Positions 1 to 6,727 of a stretch of DNA of 11,933 nt are shown here, piece after piece. Numbering within the stretch: position 1 is the first letter of the stretch; every line of letters begins with the position of its first letter. A model generated the notes under the pieces. The model was given only the letters and a program-made list of their open reading frames with translations. It had not been told where the DNA came from and did not search any database. Source of the stretch: an uncultured Oscillospiraceae bacterium (GTDB taxonomy: Bacteria > Bacillota > Clostridia > Oscillospirales > Acutalibacteraceae); the NCBI GenBank assembly GCA_900552605.1, contig USAR01000022.1:1-11933 (forward strand), in the 5' to 3' direction. The translations under genes and the position numbers were made by a program.

Positions 1-540
1 TGCCGAAACGGTGGTTTTCATATGTTCCGCCGCTTTTGTCATTCGCTGTTTTACAATATCGTCGCTGCAACTCATAATTTTAGCAATCTGCGTAACGGAG
101 AGCCCGTTGAAATAGTGCAGCATAAGGGTCATACGCTGTGCGTCGTTAAGACGGTCGAGCATGCGATCCATAACGCCGGACGCACGGGCTTTGTCATATT
201 CTCCCTCTTTCATAGAGGAAATTTCTGCTGCCGAAAACAGCGGCTCCGACGTATCGCCTACTTCTTGCAAAAACAGCATCGGCTTCATCTTGTGAACATA
301 GTTATAGCACTTAATTGCCGCAATGTTTTTTATCCAAAGCTCAAACTGGCCTGCCTGCGGCAGGGTGTCGAGCCTTTCAAAAGCACAGGAAAAGGTTTCA
401 CAGCAAAGCTCCTTGGCGCGTTCCTGATCGTTCTCAACAAGCTTTGAGCAAAAATAATATATCTGATTTTTATACATCGCATAAATTTTGGCAAGACACT
501 CCGCATTGCCGCGCTTTGCGCCCTCAATAATCTCAACCAT
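1..540 (-). CDS. ECF-like RNA polymerase sigma factor, partial (C-terminal end lies beyond the left edge)
   Basis: The minus strand reads open for 180 codons from an ATG at 540 to the window edge with no stop. The start is supported by an AAAGGA ribosome binding site at 551-556, about 10 nt upstream. The N-terminal part (residues about 10-85, with LAKIYAMYKNQIYYF, then a helix ending ETFSCAFERLDTL and the segment FELWIKNIAAIKC) resembles sigma-70 region 2. Residues about 128-180 (DRLNDAQRMTLMLHYFNGLS followed by VTQIAKIMSCSDDIVKQRM) are a typical region 4 helix-turn-helix that would contact the -35 element. Only a linker lies between them, as in extracytoplasmic-function sigma factors, where regions 1 and 3 are missing. 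A cytoplasmic transcription factor is the natural role. Any anti-sigma partner would lie beyond the left edge, so the stimulus and regulon cannot be inferred. It could instead be a sigma-like regulator with weak polymerase binding, because region 2 is rather divergent. Confidence 0.8.
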   Translation of the reverse strand, partial: MVEIIEGAKRGNAECLAKIYAMYKNQIYYFCSKLVENDQERAKELCCETFSCAFERLDTLPQAGQFELWIKNIAAIKCYNYVHKMKPMLFLQEVGDTSEPLFSAAEISSMKEGEYDKARASGVMDRMLDRLNDAQRMTLMLHYFNGLSVTQIAKIMSCSDDIVKQRMTKAAEHMKTTVSA

Positions 541-622
541 AATTCAAAAGTCCTTTGTTTTCGTTTTAATATAAACTTGCTGCTGTGCAAAAAGCCGCAC
601 CGTCCGCAGCTTAATTTTTGTC

Positions 623-651
623 TTATTACAAAATCTTTGATTTGGTTACAA
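623..651 (-). promoter_or_regulatory. Putative promoter of the sigma-factor gene
   Basis: On the minus strand a -35-like TTGTAA (651-646) is separated by 17 bp from a -10-like TAATAA (628-623), about 85 bp upstream of the sigma-factor ATG. The -35 sits inside the octamer TTGTAACC, which occurs again at 704-697. TGTAAC is also like the -35 of some ECF sigma factors, so autoregulation is conceivable but not shown. The second copy has no matching -10. Confidence 0.4.
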
Positions 652-758
652 CTTTTCAAAGAAAATATAACTATACATGATTATTATAATATAAAAGGTT
701 ACAAATTGCAATATTTTCTTTTTGTTGAGAAGCACATGCAGCAGTTTTTGTGTCTTTT

Positions 759-904
759 AAAAAAATTGCCAACTGCAATACACGGTGTGCCGCGCGGAAA
801 CAGGGTATTGCGGCGAGTGGCTTATCAATCTCAAGAACAACGCTTTGAATACTCCTGTGCCACTCGCACATATCTGTTCAATCCTTTTGTTTTCAGCAGC
901 CGCT
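759..904 (-). ncRNA. Candidate small structured RNA of unknown class
   Basis: No protein can be supported here, but the minus strand folds into a rod. A closing helix pairs 902-896 with 776-770 (7 bp, two G-U). A bubble of 16 and 21 nt follows. A second helix pairs 879-874 with 803-798 (6 bp, one G-U). After a 6/9-nt internal loop, a perfect 9-bp helix pairs GCGAGTGGC (867-859) with GCCACTCGC (821-813), capped by a 37-nt loop. A TATAAT box lies at 916-911, correctly placed for a start near 904, but I see no good -35. The 3' end has a short hairpin (779-775 with 769-765) followed by six T residues (764-759), a weak intrinsic terminator. Closing stem, bubble and terminal stem recall 6S RNA in outline, but at about 146 nt it is short and I do not recognise the sequence. 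It could also be a hemW 3' UTR structure. Confidence 0.3.
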
Positions 905-1009
905 TGCCTAATTATAGTTTTTGCGTCGGCTGTTTTCTTGATTTTAGTTGCGCATATCAGCTAAGATTTTGCTCCCGCATTTTCTCGTCAGACTAATAAC
1001 AGCGTTTTT

Positions 1010-2137
1010 TCAATATTCAAGACATCGCGAAATAATTTCGTTAGACACTAAAAAGCCGCTTTTTGTAAGCTTTAAAACCCCGTTTTCAAAGGTTGCCATT
1101 CCGTTTTTTGATAGCTCGGCTGCAAATTTCAGCAGTCCGTCTTTATCGAGCGCTGATGAACCGCAGTCATCAATATCGTTTTTTTGCTCACGAAGTGCCA
1201 TGTTGCAATATTCTTCAATCGAAATGCCGTCGGCAGTTCTGAGTCCTAACATCAGGTATTCTTCGGCGGTTCCTCCGACGTCTTCAAAAACAGGTCCTCC
1301 GCCGTTTATAAACTCGTTTATATCCGATTTGTAATAATACCGTCTGCCGTTCAAAAATCCGTGCGCGGCAGGACCTATGCCTATATATTCTCCGCATTTC
1401 CAATAATTCATATTGTGCCTTGAGTAAAAGCCGTCTTTTGCAAAATTTGATATTTCGTATTGCTTATATCCGTTATCCTCAAGCGTATTGCAGCACTGCA
1501 AATAAAGCTCGGCGGCGGTGTCGGGATTAGGAAGACTAAGCCTATTTTGCATATTGTAAAGCGGCGTGCCCTGCTCAAGCTTTAGCAGATATGCCGAGAT
1601 GTGCTTCGGCGACAAAGCGGTGACAAAGCTCAGTGTTTCTGCAAGACTTGCGGCAGTTTGGCTTGGTATTGCCAGCATAACGTCGGCTGAGATATTCTTG
1701 ATACCTGCTTTTCTTGCGGCTGCAAAGGTTTTTTGCACATCTTTGTTACAATGTCTTCTTGAAAGGAGTTGCAGCTCATTATATGCTGCGGTTTGCACAC
1801 CGAGAGAAAGGCGGTTTATGCCGCCGCTTGCAGCGGCAGACAGCGTGTCGTAAATATCATCGGCAGGGTTTGCCTCAATTGTGGCTTCCGAAAACGGACC
1901 GAATGCGTTCACTGCCTTCAGCAGCCTTTCAACGCGCTTTGCGCCGAGCAGAGTCGGTGTGCCGCCGCCTATATAAAGCGTGTCGGCTTTAATTCCGCGG
2001 TATTTTTGCAGTTCGTTTATAGCCGCCGTAACATAAGAATCCATAAGCTCCTCAGTAGCTTTAAAGGAATAAAAATCGCAATAAGCGCATTTTGACGCGC
2101 AAAAAGGTATGTGGATGTAAAGCCCTGTTTGTTTCAC
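1010..2137 (-). CDS. hemW: HemW-type radical SAM protein (heme chaperone family; formerly called oxygen-independent coproporphyrinogen III oxidase-like)
   Basis: The 375-residue product has the usual family length. It opens with GLYIHIPFC and carries the radical SAM cluster motif C13-x3-C17-x2-C20 (CASKCAYC) that binds a 4Fe-4S cluster and S-adenosylmethionine. GGGTPT at residues 57-62 is the second SAM-contact motif. The residue two positions after the last cysteine is F, not C, which separates HemW from genuine HemN oxidases (CX3CX2CXC). A C-terminal segment with SRHNMNYWKCGEYIGIGPAAH is typical of the HemN/HemW family. HemW proteins bind heme and are thought to deliver it to target proteins; a cytoplasmic or membrane-associated location is expected. 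The start is GTG at 2137, with a modest AGGCGG site 7 nt upstream, so the exact start is slightly uncertain. The gene is transcribed away from the lysozyme gene and is probably monocistronic. In many Firmicutes the gene lies near lepA/hrcA/grpE, which are absent here. Confidence 0.92.
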   Translation of the reverse strand: MKQTGLYIHIPFCASKCAYCDFYSFKATEELMDSYVTAAINELQKYRGIKADTLYIGGGTPTLLGAKRVERLLKAVNAFGPFSEATIEANPADDIYDTLSAAASGGINRLSLGVQTAAYNELQLLSRRHCNKDVQKTFAAARKAGIKNISADVMLAIPSQTAASLAETLSFVTALSPKHISAYLLKLEQGTPLYNMQNRLSLPNPDTAAELYLQCCNTLEDNGYKQYEISNFAKDGFYSRHNMNYWKCGEYIGIGPAAHGFLNGRRYYYKSDINEFINGGGPVFEDVGGTAEEYLMLGLRTADGISIEEYCNMALREQKNDIDDCGSSALDKDGLLKFAAELSKNGMATFENGVLKLTKSGFLVSNEIISRCLEY

Positions 2138-2173
2138 TGCCGCACCGCCTGACGAAGAAATTTATACATACAA

Positions 2174-2202
2174 ATTTTACTTTATTTTGCAGCGACGGTC
2201 AA
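2174..2202 (-). promoter_or_regulatory. Putative sigma-A promoter of hemW
   Basis: The minus strand carries TTGACC (2202-2197) and TAAAAT (2179-2174) with exactly 17 bp between them, each one mismatch from consensus. The expected transcription start lies about 30 nt upstream of the hemW GTG. Confidence 0.65.
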
Positions 2203-2246
2203 GCAATTATTACAGCTTTTCCAAAAAACACCGGTGGTATTTTATG

Positions 2247-2275
2247 TTGCAATAGAAGAAAATGTATGTTAAAAT
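2247..2275 (+). promoter_or_regulatory. Putative sigma-A promoter of the secreted lysozyme gene
   Basis: TTGCAA (2247-2252) and TAAAAT (2270-2275) are separated by 17 bp. The expected start is about 50 nt upstream of the lysozyme ATG. It is divergent from the hemW promoter, with the two -35 elements about 45 bp apart, so a shared regulator could act on both. Confidence 0.6.
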
Positions 2276-2333
2276 TAATGTGTATTCGAAAATGTTTTAG
2301 GATAACGGATTTTGAAAGGAATTGTGTTCCCTT

Positions 2334-5018
2334 ATGAAGTTGAAATTTACCAAAAGGATAATCTCGGCGTTGCTTGCGGCGGCAACTGTTGCGGGTGTTT
2401 TCGGCTGCCTAGGTTTTGCTGCGTTTGCCGCAGCACCGAGCAGCATAGGCACGGGAAATTATTACATAACAAACGCTAAAACCGGTGTTCGTCTTGTGCT
2501 TTCCGGCAACAAGGACGCAGACGGCACTGTTTTTAAAGCCGCAAACGCAAGCAGTATCGACGTTTCGCAGGTTATGCGTATCACAAAAAGCGGTGACGGC
2601 TACCGCATTTGTCCTGCCGAAAGCACAACGCGCTCGGCTGCGGCAAAGCTTTCCGGCGGAAAGGTTGCAGACGGCGCATCGCTTGCTCTTTACAGCTATA
2701 ACGACGCAAAGGAGCAACGCTTTTATTTTTACAGACTTTCAAACGGAGCATATCAGATTAAAACCGCCGCCAATACTTCACTGCTTCTTACAGCGTCGGG
2801 AAAGAATGTAAACCTTAAAGCTGATAATACAAAAGACCCTGCTTCACAGCAGTGGAATCTGGAGAATTTTGTGCTGAAGGGCGCGGGAACCGACCCCGAC
2901 GGTAAGCTGCCGTACGGCGTTGACGTTTCCGAGCACCAAAGCTGGCAAAAACAGATAAATTGGGAAGCAGTAAAGAACTACGGTGTTAAATTTGCCATAA
3001 TACGCTTGGGTTACGGCGACAATTTGGCTAATCAGGACGACAGAGCATTCAGCTACAATGTTTCGGAATGCAGACGTCTCGGCATACCTTTCGGAGTTTA
3101 TATTTACTCATATGCCGAAAACACAAAGCAGGCAAAATCGGAGGCGGCGCACTGCTTAAGGCTTGTTAAAGGTCTGCCGCTGTCATACCCGATATATTAC
3201 GATTTGGAAGACCCCGACACAACCGCTAAATGCAGCAATGCGGAAATATTGAAAATCGCAAAGACTTTTGAAGCGGAGATTACCAAAGCCGGTTATTCGG
3301 TGGGCTTTTACGCCAATACCTATTGGTGGACAACAAAGCTTACCGACAGCTATTATAACAATTTCTCGCGTTGGGTTGCTCAGTATAACACCTCTTGCAC
3401 ATACCAAGGCAGCAAGGATATGTGGCAGTATTCTTCCGAAGGCAAGGTTGCCGGAATTTACGGCAATGTTGATATGAATGTGCTTTACGGACTTATGCCG
3501 AAATACACTTACACGGGCGCTGCACTTACGCCGAAATTTGCGGTAACCGCAGACGGAGCAACTCTTAAAGAGAATGTTGATTACACCGTATCTTACCAAA
3601 ACAATGTAAACGCAGGTCTTGCAACTTTTACAGCGGTAGGAAAGGGAGAGCGTGAGGGTCAGATACTGCTTGTAAGAAACTTCGTAATTGTTCCGCAGAA
3701 AATAGGAAGCGCACAAGTAACCGCATCTGTGCGGTTTAAAAACAAAAAGCCCGTTGCCACTGTTAAGGCAACCTATGGCGAAAAAACGCTTCGCAAAGGC
3801 ACCGACTACACTGTTTCCGTTAAAGCAGGCAAAAACAACGAGGTTGCCACTGTTACCGTAAACGGTAAGAGTAATTTCGGAAATTCGACAGTGTTCAATG
3901 TTATGCCGAACAAACCGTCAAGCGTTAAGGTGACCGGTGTTACAACAAAAAAGGCAACCGTAAGCTGGAAGAAAATAAGCACTGCAACCGGCTACAGCTT
4001 ATATCGCTCAACATCGCCTAACGGCAGCTTTAAATACATCGGCTATGTTAAAAACAGCAAGCCGCAGGTGTTTAACGAAAAGTCGCTTGGCAAGGGTACG
4101 TTTTATTACTATAAGCTGCGCGCTTATAAAACAGTGAGCGGCAAAAAATATTACAGCGATTGGTCGAGCACCGTTAAAATTAACACAAAGATATACGATA
4201 CTGATTTTTCGCTTAAACGCAATGCAAAAAAAGACACGGTGACCGTTAACATTAAAAAGGTCTCCGGCGTTACGGGATACCTTGTTTATATGCCCGATAA
4301 AAACGGCAAATACAAAAAGGCGGGAAGCACAACCTCGCTTAGCTTTACAAAAACGGGTTGCCTGCCCGGCAAAACCTATTCTTTTAAAATCCGCACCTAT
4401 AAAGACACTCCCTACGGCAGAATTTACGGAAAGCTGACAGCGGCAAAATCAACAACGATGTCAAAGCTGCCCGTCACCGATTTTTCGCTTAAGCGCAATG
4501 CGGCAAAGGATACCGTGACAGTTAAAATAACTCCGCAAAAGAATGTAACGGGTTATATGGTATACCAAAGGCAAGCAAACGGAAAATACAAAAAGGTTTA
4601 CCGCGGTGTCGATTCCTCATTTAAAGCGGAGAACTGCTTGCCCGGCAAGACATATTCATTCAAGGTGCGCACATATAAAGACACTGTGGGCGGCAGAGTT
4701 TACGGTGCTTATTCCGAAATAGAATCGGTTACAATGAAGGGTGTGCCGAGCACAGATTTTACAGTTTCAAAAAATCGCAGGGCAAAAACCGTTACAGTCA
4801 AGATCACACCAAAGAAAAACGTGACGGGATATTACGTCTATCTGCAAAATTCAAATGGCAAGCTAAAAAAGGTTTATAAGGGCACCGAACCGCAGTTTGT
4901 GCTGAAAAAATGCAAAAAAGGCAAGAGCTATACATTTGTTATTAGAACTTATAAAAAGACCGCGGCAGGAACCACCGCTTACGGAAGTAAATCCGCACCA
5001 AAGAGAATCAAGCTTTAA
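2334..5018 (+). CDS. Secreted GH25 lysozyme (muramidase) with ricin-type lectin domain and FnIII-like repeats
   Basis: The 894-residue product should cut the beta-1,4 bond between N-acetylmuramic acid and N-acetylglucosamine in peptidoglycan, outside the cell. Residues 1-34 form a signal peptide: basic n-region, hydrophobic core, likely cleavage near AFA-A at 32/33. Residues about 39-178 are a ricin-B-like beta-trefoil (YYITNAKTGVRLVL, ending with a QQW motif at 172-174). Residues about 192-386 are the GH25 barrel: D197 in GVDVSEHQ, the acidic pair D290/E292 in YYDLEDP, and D380 in GNVDMNVLYG. Residues about 390-525 hold two Ig-like modules of the YTYTGAALTP/DYTVSYQNN kind seen in clostridial surface proteins. 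Residues about 528-894 hold four lysine-rich FnIII-like modules. There is no LPXTG, SLH or transmembrane anchor at the C terminus, so wall retention may rely on the basic repeats or the lectin. ATG 2334 is preferred: AAAGGA at 2315-2320 is 13 nt away, a long spacing, but an upstream TTG at 2322 is only 1 nt from it. Substrate (own wall or competitors) is unknown. Confidence 0.9.
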   Translation: MKLKFTKRIISALLAAATVAGVFGCLGFAAFAAAPSSIGTGNYYITNAKTGVRLVLSGNKDADGTVFKAANASSIDVSQVMRITKSGDGYRICPAESTTRSAAAKLSGGKVADGASLALYSYNDAKEQRFYFYRLSNGAYQIKTAANTSLLLTASGKNVNLKADNTKDPASQQWNLENFVLKGAGTDPDGKLPYGVDVSEHQSWQKQINWEAVKNYGVKFAIIRLGYGDNLANQDDRAFSYNVSECRRLGIPFGVYIYSYAENTKQAKSEAAHCLRLVKGLPLSYPIYYDLEDPDTTAKCSNAEILKIAKTFEAEITKAGYSVGFYANTYWWTTKLTDSYYNNFSRWVAQYNTSCTYQGSKDMWQYSSEGKVAGIYGNVDMNVLYGLMPKYTYTGAALTPKFAVTADGATLKENVDYTVSYQNNVNAGLATFTAVGKGEREGQILLVRNFVIVPQKIGSAQVTASVRFKNKKPVATVKATYGEKTLRKGTDYTVSVKAGKNNEVATVTVNGKSNFGNSTVFNVMPNKPSSVKVTGVTTKKATVSWKKISTATGYSLYRSTSPNGSFKYIGYVKNSKPQVFNEKSLGKGTFYYYKLRAYKTVSGKKYYSDWSSTVKINTKIYDTDFSLKRNAKKDTVTVNIKKVSGVTGYLVYMPDKNGKYKKAGSTTSLSFTKTGCLPGKTYSFKIRTYKDTPYGRIYGKLTAAKSTTMSKLPVTDFSLKRNAAKDTVTVKITPQKNVTGYMVYQRQANGKYKKVYRGVDSSFKAENCLPGKTYSFKVRTYKDTVGGRVYGAYSEIESVTMKGVPSTDFTVSKNRRAKTVTVKITPKKNVTGYYVYLQNSNGKLKKVYKGTEPQFVLKKCKKGKSYTFVIRTYKKTAAGTTAYGSKSAPKRIKL
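4200..5015 (+). repeat. Three tandem FnIII-coding units of 276-bp period within the lysozyme gene
   Basis: Units begin at 4200, 4476 and 4752 (each at a TDF motif, residues 623, 715 and 807), giving an exact 92-codon period; the last unit is 88 codons long. Shared landmarks are TDFSLKRNA, VTGY.VY, NGK.KK and LPGKTYSFK.RTYK. Units one and two are the most alike (both have DFSLKRNA and CLPGKTYSFK) and unit three is more diverged. The fourth, upstream FnIII module (residues about 528-620) is clearly different in sequence. Tandem duplication is the simplest origin. Confidence 0.85.
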
Positions 5019-5067
5019 AGTGGGAATTAAGGCATAGTTTATGAAGCGGTAAAAATCAACATTAAAT

Positions 5068-5117
5068 AACCGAGCGTCTGTAAAGGGCATTAAATGCTTC
5101 AGACACTCGGTTTTTTT
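5068..5117 (+). terminator. Intrinsic terminator of the lysozyme gene
   Basis: AACCGAG, one mismatch, GTCTG (5068-5080) pairs with CAGAC, one mismatch, CTCGGTT (5100-5112), followed by seven T residues (5111-5117). The loop holds a further GCAT/ATGC pairing. It lies 50 nt after the stop codon. Confidence 0.88.
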
Positions 5118-5426
5118 AAACCGCGCTTTTTGTTTGTTGTCGTTTATGTTCTTCAGCCCGGTTGTCGACACGTTACCTGCAAACACTTCCGAACAGCCTG
5201 CGGCATTGCTTTGCGCAGCGCGCCTCGCCGCAGATGCGGGTTGCTTCGCAAGGCTTTACGGCTGACTTAAAGCTTTATATAATTCAAAAATCGGTTTAAA
5301 TGTAATCGTTTTTCAATGATATTTTCAGCAATTTTAAAAACAAAAAATGTATGCAGAGCTCGGTCATTCTGTTCTTATGTTAATTCTGTACGTAATTGAC
5401 GCCTGAAAGTATTTAATATCATTGCG
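5118..5426. other. Gene-free stretch between the lysozyme terminator and the pseudouridine synthase gene
   Basis: The first half (to about 5265) is GC-rich. It contains a 7-bp inverted repeat CTGCGGC (5198-5204) / GCCGCAG (5227-5233) and, just after, a small TTGC-TTC-GCAA hairpin. A minus-strand frame stays open from 5255 through the terminator to 4863 but has no ribosome binding site, no convincing start and no recognised domain. The second half is AT-rich with a 10-bp inverted repeat CAATGATATT (5314-5323) / AATATCATTG (5415-5424) spaced 91 bp apart. I see no clear terminator for the minus-strand gene that ends at 5427. Confidence 0.5.
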
Positions 5427-6395
5427 TTATTCTATGTTATATCCAAAAATCTCGCTTGCAAACCAGACGTCGTCAACGGTAAATGTTTTGCCGTTTAAAT
5501 AGTTAAGAACACCGGCGTCGGTTTTGAAGTTAAAACGCAGCTTATAGGAATAAAGCGCGTGATGATGAAAGCCGCGTTTTTTGTCGGCATTGCCGATTTT
5601 GCTGTATTTCCCGTCGCCGAGCAACGGGTGACCTATCGAAGCTAAGTGCGCCCTTATCTGGTGGGTTCTTCCCGTGAGCAATTCAACCTGCAGCAGTGCA
5701 CAATCTTCCTTTTTAACAAGCGTTCGATATTTTGTTTTTATAAAGCGGTTTTGATCGCTTTTGTTTTTTTGCACAAAAACTATATTATTTTTTTCGTCCT
5801 TTTGAAGATAACCTTCAAGCAGCGCTTCGTCCTTTTGCGGAATTCCGTGCACTGCGGCAAGATAAAATTTATCAAGCTCACGCGTTTTGATTTTTTCGCA
5901 TAGTATCCGCAACGACTCTGCATTTTTGGCAGCTATAACAATGCCCCCCGTATTTCGGTCAATGCGGTTTGCAAGCGACGGACGAAAGCTGTTTTCGTTT
6001 TCGGGATCGTACTCTCCTTTTTCATACAGGTATCGCTGTATTCTGCCGATCAGTGTGTCGCAATACTCGTGGTCGTCGGGGTGCACAAGCAGGCCCTGCC
6101 GTTTATCGATAAGCAAAATATTCTCGTCCTCATAAACAATATTCAGCGAGCGGGAGGCTTTTAAAAAGTCGTAGTTCTTTTGAGATTTTCCGAAAAACTC
6201 ATCGTTAATATATGCTTCTATCTCCTGCCCTTCGGTAAGGCGCATATCGGCAGCGGCACGTTTTGAGTCTACTTTAATTCTTTTAAGACGTATGTATTTA
6301 TATGCAAGCGATTTCGGCAATAGAGGTATGTTTTTGGCAATGAATTTATCAAGACGCTGTCCTGCGTCGTTTTTCTTAACTGTAAAAACCTTCAT
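5427..6395 (-). CDS. RluA-family 23S rRNA pseudouridine synthase (RluC/RluD-like, with S4 domain)
   Basis: The 322-residue product has the standard two-part layout. Residues 1-62 are an S4 RNA-binding domain (DAGQRLDKFIAKNIP, then YIRLKRIKVDSKRA). Residues about 83-310 are the pseudouridine synthase fold. The catalytic aspartate is D146 in LANRIDRNTGGIVI, the clostridial version of the RLDxxTSG motif. Other family motifs are LLIDKRQGLLVHP (about 94-106) and the RTHQIRAHLASIGHPLLGD segment, which is typical of RluA enzymes. The reaction isomerises specific uridines in RNA to pseudouridine; the S4 domain makes large-subunit rRNA the likely target, but the exact site cannot be read from sequence. 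The ATG at 6395 is supported by GGAG (6404-6401), 5 nt upstream. The gene is transcribed divergently from radC and appears to stand alone. Confidence 0.92.
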   Translation of the reverse strand: MKVFTVKKNDAGQRLDKFIAKNIPLLPKSLAYKYIRLKRIKVDSKRAAADMRLTEGQEIEAYINDEFFGKSQKNYDFLKASRSLNIVYEDENILLIDKRQGLLVHPDDHEYCDTLIGRIQRYLYEKGEYDPENENSFRPSLANRIDRNTGGIVIAAKNAESLRILCEKIKTRELDKFYLAAVHGIPQKDEALLEGYLQKDEKNNIVFVQKNKSDQNRFIKTKYRTLVKKEDCALLQVELLTGRTHQIRAHLASIGHPLLGDGKYSKIGNADKKRGFHHHALYSYKLRFNFKTDAGVLNYLNGKTFTVDDVWFASEIFGYNIE

Positions 6396-6463
6396 TTTTT
6401 CTCCAGCTCCGAGTTATAATTTTTAAATGTTTATTTGTGTTTTGGTTATTTTGTTATAGCGGT

Positions 6464-6498
6464 AATATACAATATATTGTTGGTTTCGCCAATATACA
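6464..6498. repeat. Short repeat cluster in the divergent rluA-like/radC control region
   Basis: The octamer AATATACA occurs at 6464-6471 and 6491-6498. A perfect 12-bp palindrome, ACAATATATTGT, lies at 6469-6480. TATATTG (6473-6479) is repeated in inverted form as CAATATA (6490-6496). Such nested repeats could be a repressor or activator site, but the region is AT-rich and chance is possible. Confidence 0.3.
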
Positions 6499-6526
6499 CA
6501 AACTGTTTTTTCTGCATTTTAATTTC

Positions 6527-6549
6527 AAAAAAACAATATTTGTTTTTTT
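6527..6549. repeat. Perfect 10-bp A/T-rich inverted repeat
   Basis: A7-CAA (6527-6536) and TTG-T7 (6540-6549) are perfectly complementary around a 3-nt loop. It would act as a weak intrinsic terminator in either direction or as a cruciform/bent-DNA element. It sits between divergent genes, where a terminator has no obvious use except to insulate the two promoters. Confidence 0.5.
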
Positions 6550-6576
6550 CTTTTGAATTATACCACAGATTACCCC

Positions 6577-6605
6577 TTTTCAAAAGAGAAATTTTGTTAT
6601 ATAAT
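6577..6605 (+). promoter_or_regulatory. Putative promoter of the radC-epimerase-dehydrogenase cluster
   Basis: A perfect -10 TATAAT at 6600-6605 lies 17 bp from a -35-like TTTTCA at 6577-6582 (4 of 6 match). The predicted start near 6611-6612 gives a leader of about 116 nt before radC. Confidence 0.6.
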
Positions 6606-6611
6606 AGAGAA

Positions 6612-6680
6612 GCAGAAAAATTTTTAAAATATTTCCGCATTTGCGGCACGCCCACTGGGAATAAATACATTTTTCTCTGC
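6612..6680 (+). promoter_or_regulatory. Structured 5' leader of radC, class unknown
   Basis: The predicted transcript begins with GCAGAAAAA (6612-6620), which can pair with TTTT-C-TCTGC (6671-6680) with one bulged C. The enclosed sequence holds a CCGC-ATTT-GCGG hairpin (6635-6646). A competing pairing is GCAC(G)CCC (6646-6653) with GGGTGC (6684-6689), just outside the outer helix. No terminator follows, and the radC ribosome binding site (6716-6722) is not in the fold, so a regulatory role is speculative. Confidence 0.25.
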
Positions 6681-6727
6681 GACGGGTGCGGTGCTTGAAA
6701 GAAATTAAATTTCGCAGGGTGGTAGCA

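Larger units (their letters stand above)
541..1009. other. Gene-free stretch between the sigma-factor gene and hemW
   Basis: This 469-bp interval holds the sigma-factor ribosome binding site and promoter (near 551-651) and the candidate RNA (759-904). The remainder, 905-1009, is the sequence just downstream of the hemW stop; I see no clear intrinsic terminator for hemW in it. Open frames here on both strands are short and have no recognisable protein character. Confidence 0.6.

Noticed and set aside
577..996. A 139-codon plus-strand frame and a 66-codon minus-strand frame in the hemW-sigma intergenic region.
   Set aside because: Both lack a ribosome binding site, have odd composition and no family resemblance, and they overlap each other and the foldable RNA candidate.
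2322..2333. TTG start four codons upstream of the lysozyme ATG.
   Set aside because: It lies 1 nt after the AAAGGA site, too close for initiation, and the signal peptide begins naturally at the ATG.
2397..2412. VFGC in the signal peptide of the lysozyme as a possible lipobox.
   Set aside because: Phenylalanine at -2 does not fit, and the hydrophobic core continues past the cysteine to a normal AFA-A signal peptidase I site.
3183..3716. A 177-codon minus-strand frame inside the lysozyme gene.
   Set aside because: It is antisense to clearly conserved GH25 coding sequence and shows no domain, so it is a shadow frame.
5314..5424. 10-bp inverted repeat CAATGATATT / AATATCATTG spaced 91 bp apart near the end of the pseudouridine synthase gene.
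   Set aside because: It is AT-rich, widely spaced and has no mobile gene between the arms, so it may well be chance rather than element ends or a terminator.
6711..6727. AGGGTGGTAGC just before radC resembles the T-box antiterminator core (AGGGTGGTACCGCG).
   Set aside because: It lacks the final CCGCG part, there is no specifier-loop stem I nor a downstream terminator, and radC is not an amino-acid or tRNA-charging gene. The motif is simply the ribosome binding site of radC.
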